Notes under the pieces: model-generated | Told to the model about the DNA's origin: nothing | Database searches by the model: none | Seen by the model: the letters and a program-made list of their open reading frames with translations, nothing else | Shown: piece after piece, positions 7,569-15,806 of the stretch | How positions within the stretch are numbered: position 1 is the first letter of the stretch | How the letters are laid out: the number at the start of each line of letters is the position of its first letter | Position numbers and translations under genes: made by a program | NCBI RefSeq assembly: GCF_014650035.1 | Contig: NZ_BMUE01000015.1 | Location: 1-64,000, forward strand | DNA from: Streptomyces lucensis JCM 4490 | GTDB taxonomy: Bacteria; Actinomycetota; Actinomycetes; Streptomycetales; Streptomycetaceae | Direction: 5' to 3' | Length of the DNA stretch: 64,000 bases

Positions 7569-8792
7569 ATGGGGCAGCTGCGGCAGGAAGCCGAACCGGC
7601 CGAGGCGGGGCTGGACGTCCGGGCGCTGGACCGGCTGGATGGGCACCTCGCCCGCTATGTCGACGAGGGGCGGCTGCCCGGCTGCCTGGTGGCCGTGGCC
7701 CGCGGCGGCCGGGTCGCCCACCTCACCGTGCACGGCCTGCGCGACGTCGCGGCCGGGCTGCCGGTCGAGCCGGACACGCTGTGGCGGATCTACTCGATGA
7801 CGAAGCCGGTGACCGCGGTCGCGGTGCTGATGCTGACGGAGGAGGGCCGGCTGTCCCTGGACGACCCGCTCGACCGCTTCCTGCCCGCGTTCGCCGGCCC
7901 CCGCGTGTACGAGGGCGGCGCGGGCGCCGACGTCCGCACCCGCCCGGCCTCCGGTCCCATCCTGATCCGGCACCTCCTCACCCACACCGCGGGCCTGACC
8001 TTCGGCTTCTACCACCAGCACCCGGTCGACGCCCTGTACCGCCAGGCGGGCCTGGAGTACTCGGTGCCGCCGGGGGCCGGCCTGGCCGAGACCGTCGAGA
8101 CGTACGCGCGGATGCCGCTGCAGTTCGACCCTGGCACGCGGTGGAACTACTCGGTCGCCTCCAACGTGCTGGGCCGGGTCGTGGAGGTGGTCTCGGGGCG
8201 GCCCCTGGACGCCTTCTTCGCCGAGCGGATCCTCGGCCCCCTCGGCATGTCCGACACCGGCTTCCACGTCGATCCGGAACAGGCGCACAGGCTGGCCGAG
8301 TTGTACGGCGAGACGGAGGCGGGCGGCATCGAGCCGGTGCCGGGGCTGCCGGTGCGCGGCCGGCCCCGGTTCCTGTCCGGCAGCGGCGGACTGGTCTCCT
8401 CGGCCCACGACTTCCACCGGTTCATGGAACTGCTGCGCCGCGGCGGCGAACTGGACGGCACCCGGCTGCTGTCCGCCTCCGCCGTCGCCCTGATGACCCG
8501 CAACCAGCTGCCCGGCAACGCGATCCTGCGCGACTTCGGCGCCCCGGTCCACCAGGAGCCCGGCAACGACGGCCTCGGCTTCGGCTTCAACGTCTCCGTG
8601 GTGGTGGACCCGTCCCGCACCCTGGCCCCGTCGGCCCCCGGCACCTACGGCTGGACCGGCGCGGCCACCACCGCGTTCTGGGTCGCCCCGCACCACGACC
8701 TCACCGTGCAGTTCATGTCCCAGGTCCGCCCGAAGACCCTGAAACTCTTCCCGGAACTGCGACGGCTGGTGCACGAGGCCCTGCTCGACTGA
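7569..8792 (+). CDS. Serine beta-lactamase / class C-like esterase
   Basis: 407 residues from ATG at 7569 (GGAGAGCG upstream). It has the SxxK nucleophile motif S76-M-T-K79 in IYSMTKPVT, the second motif Y194-S-V in WNYSVASNVLG where class C enzymes have YxN, and GWTG near the C-terminus in place of KTG. These features match the EstB/penicillin-binding-protein-like esterase group (for example lovastatin-type acyltransferase relatives) more than true beta-lactamases. No signal peptide is seen, so the protein is probably cytoplasmic. Likely activity: hydrolysis or transfer of a small ester or amide; substrate unknown. Confidence 0.85.
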   Translation: MGQLRQEAEPAEAGLDVRALDRLDGHLARYVDEGRLPGCLVAVARGGRVAHLTVHGLRDVAAGLPVEPDTLWRIYSMTKPVTAVAVLMLTEEGRLSLDDPLDRFLPAFAGPRVYEGGAGADVRTRPASGPILIRHLLTHTAGLTFGFYHQHPVDALYRQAGLEYSVPPGAGLAETVETYARMPLQFDPGTRWNYSVASNVLGRVVEVVSGRPLDAFFAERILGPLGMSDTGFHVDPEQAHRLAELYGETEAGGIEPVPGLPVRGRPRFLSGSGGLVSSAHDFHRFMELLRRGGELDGTRLLSASAVALMTRNQLPGNAILRDFGAPVHQEPGNDGLGFGFNVSVVVDPSRTLAPSAPGTYGWTGAATTAFWVAPHHDLTVQFMSQVRPKTLKLFPELRRLVHEALLD

Positions 8793-8820
8793 GCGCTCGG
8801 CGAGGGGGGCGGCACCCGCA

Positions 8821-8863
8821 CCCCGCCGGCCGCCGAGGAGGTGGAGTCGGCGGCCGGCCGGGG
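8821..8863. terminator. Bidirectional hairpin between convergent genes
   Basis: CCCCGCCGGCCGCCGA (8821-8836) pairs with TCGGCGGCCGGCCGGGG (8847-8863) with one bulged base and a 10-base loop. It sits between the convergent beta-lactamase and ribA-like genes, where a shared terminator is expected. There is no T-run, which is usual in Streptomyces. Confidence 0.6.
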
Positions 8864-8878
8864 GGGACCGGCCGTGGA

Positions 8879-9538
8879 TCAGGAGCTGTGGGCCACGGCG
8901 TCCAGGTGGGGCAGGTGGTGGTCCATGCGCTCGCGCTTGGTGCGCAGGTAGGTGATGTTGCTCTCGCACGGTTCGATCAGCAGCGGCACCTGCTCGGAGA
9001 CCTGGATGCCGTGCCGGACGAGCGCCTCGCGCTTGCGCGGGTTGTTGGACATCAGCCGAACCGAGCGGACCCCGAGGTCGTGCAGGACCTCGGCGGCGAC
9101 ACCGTAGTCGCGGGCGTCGACGGGCAGGCCGAGCGCCAGGTTGGCCTCCACCGTGTCCAGGCCCTCCGCCTGCAGGGCCATCGCACGCAGCTTGGCGAGC
9201 AGTCCGATGCCGCGGCCCTCGTGGCCCCTGAGGTAGACGACGATGCCGCTGCCCTCGGCGACCACCGCGCGCATAGCGGAAGCCAGTTGGTCACCGCACT
9301 CGCAGTGCTGCGAGCCGAACGCGTCCCCGGTCAGGCACTCCGAGTGCAGCCGCACCAGGACGTTCTCCGAGCCGATCTCGCCGTGTACGAGGGCGACTTG
9401 CTCGTCACCGCGGTCGTGGTCCAGGTAGCCGATCGCCTGGAATTTCCCGTAGACGGTGGGCAGCGGTGTATTCACGACGCGTTCCGTGCCCGTACGCCGC
9501 GGGGACTTCTTGCCGAGGATGCCGATGTTTTCTGTCAT
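8879..9538 (-). CDS. ribA: GTP cyclohydrolase II paralogue, FAPy-forming type (Met120)
   Basis: 219 residues from ATG at 9538 (MTENIGILGK). The zinc-binding set is ECLTGDAFGSQHCECG with C69, C80 and C82, and the catalytic region is GSGIVVYLRGHEGRGIGLL. The residue equivalent to E. coli Tyr105 is methionine here (KLRAM120ALQ). Established knowledge: the S. coelicolor paralogue SCO6655 has the same Met120, and it was shown to stop at the formamidopyrimidine FAPy instead of releasing formate; restoring Tyr restored normal activity. So this enzyme likely opens GTP to 2-amino-5-formylamino-6-ribosylamino-pyrimidinone 5'-phosphate for a special pathway rather than riboflavin. It is divergent from a creatininase-fold gene with only 39 bases between the two starts. 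Confidence 0.92.
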   Translation of the reverse strand: MTENIGILGKKSPRRTGTERVVNTPLPTVYGKFQAIGYLDHDRGDEQVALVHGEIGSENVLVRLHSECLTGDAFGSQHCECGDQLASAMRAVVAEGSGIVVYLRGHEGRGIGLLAKLRAMALQAEGLDTVEANLALGLPVDARDYGVAAEVLHDLGVRSVRLMSNNPRKREALVRHGIQVSEQVPLLIEPCESNITYLRTKRERMDHHLPHLDAVAHSS

Positions 9539-9577
9539 GATCTGATTCCTAAGCAGAGACGAAAGGCCGTGAAAAAG

Positions 9578-10354
9578 ATGAGTGGTTCGGGCGCACGGGC
9601 GGCGGCGACTGGGGTGGCACACGGTGTGGTGCCCACGGACACCACGGAAGAGGTACGGACGCGGGGGGCGGGCGTTTCAGCACAGGTGGCCGTCCTTCCC
9701 GTGGGCAGCTTCGAGCAGCACGGCCGGTTCCTCCCGCTGGCGACCGACACGCTGGTCGCCTGTGCCGTGGCCCGGGAGATCGCCGGCGCCTACCCGGTGC
9801 ACCTCCTTCCTCCGGTGACCATCTCGTGCTCGCACGAGCACGCGGCCTGGCCGGGGACCGTCAGCATCTCCGCGCCGACCCTGCACGCGGTGGTGCGGGA
9901 CATCGCCGAGTCGCTGCGCCGCTCGGGCGTGGAGGCGCTCGTCGTGGTGAACGGGCACGGCGGGAACTACGTACTGGGCAACGTCGTTCAAGAGGCCTCC
10001 GCGCGCGGCGAACGGATGGCGCTGTTCCCGGCCGCCGAGGACTGGGAGACGGCCCGGGAACGGGCCGGGGTAGTCACCTCGCTGCTCACCGACATGCACG
10101 CGGGAGAAATCGAGACGTCCATTCTGCTGCACGCTCACCCCGAATTCGTCCGACCTGGCTACGAGTCCGCCGATTTCACCGCCGACGACCGCCGGCACCT
10201 GCTCACCACGGGAATGTCCGCCTATACCGAATCGGGTGTCATCGGCCGTCCTTCCCTGGGTTCGGCGGAAAAGGGGAAGGAACTGCTGTCGAGCCTCGCC
10301 GAATCCTTTGGACCGTATTTCGCGTTGCTGACCGCCACCGCCGGGCGCGAGTAG
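9578..10354 (+). CDS. Creatininase-family amidohydrolase, candidate FAPy deformylase
   Basis: 258 residues from ATG at 9578; GTG at 9569 is in frame but too close to the GAAAGG ribosome site. The metal-binding set of the creatininase fold is present: GSFEQHG (Glu and His), LATDT (Asp), NGHGGN (His) and HAGEIETS (Glu). Known members hydrolyse amide bonds, and the archaeal member ArfB removes the formyl group from FAPy. Because its divergent neighbour is a FAPy-forming GTP cyclohydrolase, the simplest inference is that this protein deformylates FAPy, splitting the normal RibA reaction into two steps. The mycofactocin MftE peptidase is the other well-known relative and remains an alternative. 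Its 3' end overlaps the convergent gene at 10239 by 116 bases. Confidence 0.85.
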   Translation: MSGSGARAAATGVAHGVVPTDTTEEVRTRGAGVSAQVAVLPVGSFEQHGRFLPLATDTLVACAVAREIAGAYPVHLLPPVTISCSHEHAAWPGTVSISAPTLHAVVRDIAESLRRSGVEALVVVNGHGGNYVLGNVVQEASARGERMALFPAAEDWETARERAGVVTSLLTDMHAGEIETSILLHAHPEFVRPGYESADFTADDRRHLLTTGMSAYTESGVIGRPSLGSAEKGKELLSSLAESFGPYFALLTATAGRE

Positions 10355-11798
10355 CCTGCGGCGGCCGGCCGGCGGTCGGCACGGCGGCGGCGCGGCCGGG
10401 ACCGGTCGCGCCCGCCCGTCCGGCCGGGGCCACGGCCTGACGGGCCGCCGTGGCGGCGACGTGACGGGCCGCCGTGGCGGCGACGTGACGGGCGCCCGGC
10501 GCGGCCGTCGGACCGGAGAGCGCCGCTACCCGCGGGCCCGCCTGCCCCGGAACCGGCGCGCCGCCGCGACCGTGGGCCGGCGTGGCCGCCGGACCGGAAG
10601 CCGTCGCACCAGCACGACCGGGCTCCACCGCGACCACCTGACCGGGAACCGGAGTCTGAGCGGGCTCCACCGCGACCGCCCGGCCAGGAACCGCAGTCTG
10701 ATCGGGGAACGGCGCGACCGCCCTGTCAGGGCGCGTCGTGGTCGCCGGGCCGGAGGTTGTGGCGGCCTTGCCTCGCAGGTCCCCGTACCAGCGGGCGACG
10801 AGGACGACGGCGCCGGGCAGGCTTGCCACGAGGCTCAGTACGCCGTACACGACGGCTACGGCGACGCCTGTGCTCGCGCCCAGCCCCGCCGCGCCGAACG
10901 CCCAGGCGGTGACGCCCTCGCGGGGGCCGAAACCGCCGACGTTCAGCGGCAGGCCCATGGCGACGAGCGCGAGGACCGCGAGCGGGACCAGGACGGCGAC
11001 CGGTGCCGCGGAGCCGGCGACCCGGGCCGCGACGACGAACATCGCCAGGTGGCCGGCGAGGACGACGGCGGAGGACAGCGCGATGCCCGGTCCGCCGCGC
11101 CGGGACAGCAGGCTTTGGCGGGTCTCGTGCAGGACGGCGCGCAGGGCGCCGCCGCGGCCGGGCGCGCGGTTCATCCGGACGGCCAGGACCACCGCGAACG
11201 CGCCGGCGGCCGCGAGGGCGGCCGGCAGGGCGAAGTCGCGTACCTCGTCGCGGACCGGGGACGGCAGGGTCAGCAGCACCGCCGCGCCGGCGACGGCCAG
11301 CGCGATCTGCCCGGCGACCCGCTCCAGCACCACGGCCTTCACCCCGCGCCTGAGGTCGCCGGCGCTCTGGCCGTGCCGCACCGCCCGGTGCACATCGCCC
11401 AGGATCCCGCCGGGCAGGGCCGCGTTCAGGAACAGCGCCCGGTAGTAGTCGGCGACGGCGGACCCCAGCGGCAGCCGGATACGCAGCTCGCGGGCCACCA
11501 ACTGCCAGCGCCAGGCGCTGAACACCGTGGTGACCACGCCGACTCCCAGGGCGGCCGCCACCGTTGCGGCGTCGATGCGCCGCAGCCCGTCGAGCAGGAC
11601 ACCGGTGCCGAGCCGCCACAGGAGCGCGACGAGGATCGCCACGCCGACGGCGGTGCCGAAGTGCCTGCGCAGGGTGTGGCCGGCGCGGGCCCCGGGAGCT
11701 CGGTCCGCGACAGCGCCGTCCGTACGCCGGGCCGCCACGCCCGCCTGCACGCCGCTCTCCCCGGCCCGGCTTCCCTCCGCCACCGCCCCCGCGCTCAT
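10239..11798 (-). CDS. UPF0104 / MprF-N-like flippase membrane protein with long low-complexity tail
   Basis: 519 residues from ATG at 11798, overlapping the methyltransferase stop (ATGA). Residues about 45-340 form a polytopic domain with the lysylphosphatidylglycerol-synthetase-like flippase signatures FLNAALPGGILGDVHRAVRH and NVGGFGPREGVTAWAF. Residues 345-519 are a Pro/Ala/Arg-rich tail built from duplicated segments (RHVAATAA twice, and VAVEP twice). The tail reads antisense across the last 116 bases of the creatininase gene. Family members move lipid-linked head groups across the membrane, so it may flip or export the product of this cluster. Whether the whole tail is translated is uncertain; homologues usually end soon after the last helix. 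Confidence 0.75.
   Translation of the reverse strand: MSAGAVAEGSRAGESGVQAGVAARRTDGAVADRAPGARAGHTLRRHFGTAVGVAILVALLWRLGTGVLLDGLRRIDAATVAAALGVGVVTTVFSAWRWQLVARELRIRLPLGSAVADYYRALFLNAALPGGILGDVHRAVRHGQSAGDLRRGVKAVVLERVAGQIALAVAGAAVLLTLPSPVRDEVRDFALPAALAAAGAFAVVLAVRMNRAPGRGGALRAVLHETRQSLLSRRGGPGIALSSAVVLAGHLAMFVVAARVAGSAAPVAVLVPLAVLALVAMGLPLNVGGFGPREGVTAWAFGAAGLGASTGVAVAVVYGVLSLVASLPGAVVLVARWYGDLRGKAATTSGPATTTRPDRAVAPFPDQTAVPGRAVAVEPAQTPVPGQVVAVEPGRAGATASGPAATPAHGRGGAPVPGQAGPRVAALSGPTAAPGARHVAATAARHVAATAARQAVAPAGRAGATGPGRAAAVPTAGRPPQATRARRWRSATRNTVQRIRRGSTAVPSPFPPNPGKDGR
10438..10490. repeat. Tandem 24-base duplication in the flippase tail
   Basis: The unit ACGGGCCGCCGTGGCGGCGACGTG and its immediate copy (about 10439-10486) encode RHVAATAA twice on the minus strand. 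Further upstream in the same tail, CGGGCTCCACCGCGACC also occurs twice (near 10619 and 10660). The tail has evidently grown by local duplication, outside the conserved membrane domain. Confidence 0.7.
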
Positions 11799-12901
11799 GA
11801 CGCGTTCCCCGCCGGCCGGGGCAGCGCCAGCAGGTCGCTGTGGTGGACGACGGCCCGCAGCTCACCGGCGGCGCAGGCGGCGAGCCGGTCGCGCAGGTAG
11901 CGCTCGGCGCGCTCACGCAGTTCCGGCCGCTGTTCGACCGCCGCGCCCACCCAGCCGCGCAGCCACTGCTCGGTCAGCGCGGCCTCGTCCGGGCCGAGCC
12001 GCCAGGGGCTCGGGCACACGCGCACCGTGGCCCCGCGCTCGGCGAACGCCTCGCAGGCCACGGTGACCGCGTCCGGTCCGAGCAGTCCGGAACGCCGCTG
12101 GTGGGCGTTGAACGCCTCGGCGATCTCGGCGTCCAGCGGGTCGGCCGGGCCGAGTTCGACGCGTCCGGCCACGGACAGGGTCAGCAGCGCGGGGCAGCCG
12201 GCTCCCGTACACGCGTCGGCGAGCGCGTCGATCTCCTCGCGGGTGAGCACGTCGAGCAGCGCGGACGCCGTCACCAGCGAGGCCCCGGTGAGCGCGTCGG
12301 GGGTCAGCCGGGCCACGTCCCCGCGGCGCGTCTCGACGGTGACGCGGCTGCCGTCGGCGGCGGAGCGCGGGGAGGCCACGGCGGCGAAGTGCAGCAGGTA
12401 CGGGTCGCGGTCGTGGAGGACCCAGTGCTGGGCCCCGTCCAGCCGGGGCGCCAGCCAGCGGCCCATCGACCCGGTGCCGCAGCCCAGGTCGTGCACGACC
12501 AGTCCGGCCCGGCCCGGCAGGTTGGCCAGCCGGATCCGCAGGGGGTCCAGCAGGTCCTGGGCGCGGGCGGCCGCGTCGGCGCTCTCGCGCAGCTGCAGCC
12601 ATTCCGGCGCGTACCGCGGCGACTCCTCGGGGCCGCCGTCCCGCAGCCGCACCGTGGCCCGCTCGCCGGCCGGCCCGGCCGGACCGGCGCCGGCGATGAC
12701 CGGACCGGCCGCACCGTCACCCGGCACAGCGTCACCTGACGCACCGTCACCGAAGTCCTGGCCGTTGATGCCCGCCTCCGGCTCCGTCCCGTCACCGGCC
12801 ACGGTCTCCGCCTCGCTCGGTCCGGGCTGGAACGGGATGGGTCCCCTCGATCGCGGCCGTGCCGGAATCGGCCCGCTCGACGCGGTCCTGGAGCTGCTCA
12901 T
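11795..12901 (-). CDS. Class I SAM-dependent methyltransferase with low-complexity N-terminus
   Basis: 368 residues from ATG at 12901. The first 95 residues are disordered, rich in Gly, Pro and Ala, with short duplications. The catalytic domain begins near residue 96: AdoMet motif I is VHDLGCGTGSMG (136-147), and the acidic end of strand 2 is HDRDPYLL. RRGDVARLTPDALTG supplies the motif II region. The stop overlaps the next ATG, and the start overlaps the glycosyltransferase stop, so four genes here are translationally coupled. Substrate unknown; in this setting a sugar, pyrimidine nitrogen or lipid head group is plausible. The N-terminal extension could be shorter in reality if a downstream GTG is used. 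Confidence 0.82.
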   Translation of the reverse strand: MSSSRTASSGPIPARPRSRGPIPFQPGPSEAETVAGDGTEPEAGINGQDFGDGASGDAVPGDGAAGPVIAGAGPAGPAGERATVRLRDGGPEESPRYAPEWLQLRESADAAARAQDLLDPLRIRLANLPGRAGLVVHDLGCGTGSMGRWLAPRLDGAQHWVLHDRDPYLLHFAAVASPRSAADGSRVTVETRRGDVARLTPDALTGASLVTASALLDVLTREEIDALADACTGAGCPALLTLSVAGRVELGPADPLDAEIAEAFNAHQRRSGLLGPDAVTVACEAFAERGATVRVCPSPWRLGPDEAALTEQWLRGWVGAAVEQRPELRERAERYLRDRLAACAAGELRAVVHHSDLLALPRPAGNAS

Positions 12902-14145
12902 GCCGCCCTCCTCGGTGCTTCGGGGAGTCGCTGGAGGACTCCGGCCAGGCTGCGGGCGGTGGCCGCCCAGCCGTCGAGCGCGGCGCGGCGGCCGCGGGCC
13001 GCGGCCTTGAGCCGGCGGCGTACGTCGGGTTCGCCGAACCAGCCGCGCAGTTCGGCCGCGAGCGCGGCGGGGTCCTCCGGCGGGACGAGGATGCCGGGCA
13101 CACCGCCGTCGGGGGCGCGGCCGACCGCCTCGGGCAGCCCGCCGACATCGGTGGCGAGGACCGGGATGCCGCGGGCCAGGGCCTCGGTGACCGCCATGCC
13201 GTACGTCTCGGCGTAGGAGGTGAGGACCATCAGGTCGGCGGCCGCGTAGGCGGCGTCCAGGTCGGCGCCGGAGCGCGGGCCGGTCAGGTGCAGGCGGTCG
13301 GCGAGGCCGTGCCGGTCGATGAGCGTGCGCAGGTGGGTGACGTACTCGGGGTCGTGACCGAGGCCGCCGACGCACTCGCAGGTCCACGGCAGGTCCCGTA
13401 CCGCCGCGAGCGCCTCGACGAGCCGGTGCTGCCCCTTGCGCGGGGTCACGGCGGCCACGCACAGCAGGCGGGAGACGCCGTCGGTGCCGGGCGCGAGAGG
13501 CGCGATGTCGGCGCCGGGCGCGGCGACGTGCACCCGGTCGGGGGCGAGTCCGTGGTGGGACACGAGACGGCGGACCGCCCAGTCGCTGGTGGCGATCACC
13601 GCGGGCACCGCCCGCAGCACCGCTCGCTCGCGGGCGTCGAGGTCCGCGGCGACGGCCGCGTCCAGACCGGTCTCGTCGCCGAGCGGGAGGTGCACCAGCA
13701 CCGCGAGCCGCAGGCGTTCCGCCTCCGGCACGACGATCTCCGGGACCCCACAGGCGACTATCCCGTCCAGCAGGACGACCGAGTCGTCCGGCAGGTCCCG
13801 CAGGGTGCGGGCGAGCCCCTCGCGGGCGTCGCGGCCGGGCCTCGGCCAGTCGCCGGGCGCGGCGTGCCGGGTGACCTGCCAGCCGAAGCCGGGCAGGTCC
13901 AGGCAGACCCGGCGGTCGTAGGCGTTGCCGCCGCTGGGCGCGGCCGGGTCGTCGACGCCGCCCGGCATGACGAAGTGCACGGTGCGCAGGGACATGGGGA
14001 TGATTCCGGCGTTCTCGGCGGCGAGGGCGGTGAAGGTGGCGACGGGCTGCGCGGGCACGTAGGCGAGCCGTGCCTTGTGCACGGTGTCGCGGCCCTGGGC
14101 ACCGGGCGCGGCCGGGCCGGCGCCTTCCACGGTCAGGTCGGTCAC
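12898..14145 (-). CDS. GT4-family glycosyltransferase
   Basis: 415 residues from ATG at 14145. The C-terminal donor-binding half has the GT-B signature: AAVTPRKGQHRLVEAL (K and R contact the nucleotide phosphates) and SYAETYGMAVTEALARGIP with the E-x7-E retaining motif, then TDVGGLPEAV. The N-terminal acceptor half holds PMSLRTVHFVMPGGVDDP and GGNAYDRRVC, unlike common cell-wall enzymes. Overlaps of four bases with both neighbours show one transcript. Expected role: transfer of a sugar from a nucleotide donor to the product of the pyrimidine pathway or to a lipid carrier. Confidence 0.88.
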   Translation of the reverse strand: MTDLTVEGAGPAAPGAQGRDTVHKARLAYVPAQPVATFTALAAENAGIIPMSLRTVHFVMPGGVDDPAAPSGGNAYDRRVCLDLPGFGWQVTRHAAPGDWPRPGRDAREGLARTLRDLPDDSVVLLDGIVACGVPEIVVPEAERLRLAVLVHLPLGDETGLDAAVAADLDARERAVLRAVPAVIATSDWAVRRLVSHHGLAPDRVHVAAPGADIAPLAPGTDGVSRLLCVAAVTPRKGQHRLVEALAAVRDLPWTCECVGGLGHDPEYVTHLRTLIDRHGLADRLHLTGPRSGADLDAAYAAADLMVLTSYAETYGMAVTEALARGIPVLATDVGGLPEAVGRAPDGGVPGILVPPEDPAALAAELRGWFGEPDVRRRLKAAARGRRAALDGWAATARSLAGVLQRLPEAPRRAA

Positions 14146-14540
14146 AGGTCACGCTCGTAACTCGCCCAGGCGATGTGCGACTCGTGCAGGGTGACCGTGA
14201 TTCCCGCCAGGCCCTTGGCCCCCTCACCGAGACCGCCCCGGTGGACGCGTTCGGCGAGCCGGTCGGCGACTACCTTGGCGAGGAACTCGGTGGAGGTGTT
14301 GACTCCCTTGAACTCGGGTTCGTCGTCCAGGTTGCGGTAGTTGAGCTCGGCGACGACGGCGCCCAGTTCCCGTGTGGCCAGGCCGATGTCGACGACGATG
14401 TTGTCCTCGTCCAGCTGCTCGCGGCGGAACGTCGCGTCCACGAGGAACGTGGCGCCGTGCAGTCGCTGCGCGGGACCGAAGACCTCGCCGCGGAAGCTGT
14501 GGGCGATCATGATGTGATCGCGGACGGTGATGCTGAACAA
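14142..14540 (-). CDS. 6-pyruvoyl-tetrahydropterin synthase / QueD-fold protein lacking active-site residues
   Basis: 132 residues from TTG at 14540, with GGAGGG seven bases upstream; the next ATG would remove the first beta strand. It aligns along its whole length with QueD/PTPS enzymes. The first zinc His is kept (IAHSF) and so is one of the HxH pair (RLHGATF, where active enzymes have RLHGHSF). The catalytic Cys position (KCGRLHGH) is Ala here, and the Asp-His dyad (LDHHYL) is replaced by LNYRNL. The substrate-anchoring Glu survives (LHESHIAW). So it is a pterin-binding fold that probably does not do the PTPS reaction. It heads the coupled operon 14540 to 10239 and lies next to a GTP-derived pyrimidine pathway, so it may bind or rearrange a pyrimidine or pterin. 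Confidence 0.85.
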   Translation of the reverse strand: MFSITVRDHIMIAHSFRGEVFGPAQRLHGATFLVDATFRREQLDEDNIVVDIGLATRELGAVVAELNYRNLDDEPEFKGVNTSTEFLAKVVADRLAERVHRGGLGEGAKGLAGITVTLHESHIAWASYERDL

Positions 14541-14715
14541 CGGACGACCCTCCAGGTGCGGCGCGTCTGGTCCCCCGGCCCTTGCCTGCCGGGGGATGCC
14601 GTGTAGTACGGCTCTTCGCTTCCCCGTGTTCAGCCCGCTCTCACTCTCTTCTCAGGTCAGTCCCACGCCGGCCCCACGTCCGGCTCCACGGGCCGGGCCC
14701 CGGGTCGGGTGCGGC

Positions 14716-15699
14716 TCAGTCCGTCCCCGCGTACCGCACCCGGTGGCACAGGGCGGGGACGTCGCCCGAGGCGAGCCCGGGCATGACCTCCGGGAGGTCC
14801 TCGAAGGCGCTCTCCCCCGTGATGAGCGCGTCCAGCGCCGGGTCGGCGAGCAGGTCCAGGGCGAGGGCCATCCGGTCGGCGTAGGTACGGCCGTTGCGGG
14901 CGGCCGGGGAGACGGTGCCGACCTGGCTGCTGCGCAGGGAGAGCCGGCGCGAGTGGAAGGCCTCGCCGAGCGGCAGGCTGACGCGCCGGTCGCCGTACCA
15001 GCTCAGTTCCACGACCGTGCCCTCGGTCGCGAGAAGCCGCAGGGACCGGGTGAGGCCCTGTTCGGTGGCACTGGCGTGGACGACGAGATCGCAGTCGCCG
15101 AGGGCTTCGTCGGGCGTGGCGAAGTCGGCGCCGAGCGCCTCGGCCGTCTTCGCACGGGCCGGGTCGGCGTCGACGAGCTGCAGCCGGACGCCGGGGAAGC
15201 GCGCGAGCAGTGCCGCCACCGAGCAGCCGACCATGCCGCCGCCGACCACCGCGATCCGGTCACCGATCAGCGGAGCGGCGTCCCACAGGGCGTTGACGGC
15301 GGTCTCGACGGTCCCGGCCAGCACGGCCCGCGCGGCGGGCACCCGCTCGGGCACCACGGTCACGGCGTTCACCGGAACGACGTAACGGCTCTGGTGCGGA
15401 TACAGGCAGAAGACCGTACGGCCGATCAGCGCGGCGGGGCCCGCCTCCACCACGCCGACGCTCAGGTAGCCGTACTTGACCGGGCCCGGGAAGTCGCCCT
15501 CCTGGAACGGCGCCCGCATCACCGCGTGTTGGCTCTCCGGCACGCCGCCGCGGAAGACGAGCGTCTCGGTGCCGCGGCTGATCCCGGAGTACAGCGCGCG
15601 CACCAGGACCTCGTCCTCGGCGGGCTCCGCGAGGGTGACGTCGCGCAGCTCGCCGTGGCCGGGTGAGCGGAGCCAGAACGCGCGGGCCGACCGGTTCAT
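14716..15699 (-). CDS. MDR-superfamily oxidoreductase without the usual zinc site
   Basis: 327 residues from ATG at 15699, chosen because GGAGG (15706-15710) is six bases upstream; an ATG at 15705 abuts the ribosome site. The cofactor motif GGGMVGCSVAALLARFPG (Rossmann) is followed by VDADPARAKTAEALGAD, typical of medium-chain dehydrogenases. The catalytic zinc ligands are not in place: the family's CGTD is SRGTET, and the GHE motif is replaced by KYGYLSVGV. This resembles the BchC-like and other zinc-independent members. It lies on the same strand as the PTPS-like gene, 175 bases upstream of it, so it is probably part of the same unit. It should reduce or oxidise an intermediate of the cluster. 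Confidence 0.85.
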   Translation of the reverse strand: MNRSARAFWLRSPGHGELRDVTLAEPAEDEVLVRALYSGISRGTETLVFRGGVPESQHAVMRAPFQEGDFPGPVKYGYLSVGVVEAGPAALIGRTVFCLYPHQSRYVVPVNAVTVVPERVPAARAVLAGTVETAVNALWDAAPLIGDRIAVVGGGMVGCSVAALLARFPGVRLQLVDADPARAKTAEALGADFATPDEALGDCDLVVHASATEQGLTRSLRLLATEGTVVELSWYGDRRVSLPLGEAFHSRRLSLRSSQVGTVSPAARNGRTYADRMALALDLLADPALDALITGESAFEDLPEVMPGLASGDVPALCHRVRYAGTD

Positions 15700-15806
15700 C
15701 GGCATCCTCCTGAACGATCGGGAAGTTGTTCACGTACCGAGAAGTGCACAGGCCGCGCACAGTACGCGGCGTTGATCGACTCTGTCACTCGGCCGGAGGG
15801 TGTGCG

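Noticed and set aside
7569..8792. A true class C beta-lactamase conferring resistance
   Set aside because: There is no signal peptide, the YxN and KTG motifs are altered, and the sequence fits the esterase-like branch better.
5966..10354. A single open frame of 1462 codons on the plus strand
   Set aside because: It crosses several real genes in the wrong frame and is arginine/proline-rich noise; only its last 259 codons (creatininase-fold gene) are real.
15700..15705. An ATG at 15705 as start of the MDR gene
   Set aside because: It directly touches the GGAGG ribosome site; the in-frame ATG at 15699 has normal spacing.
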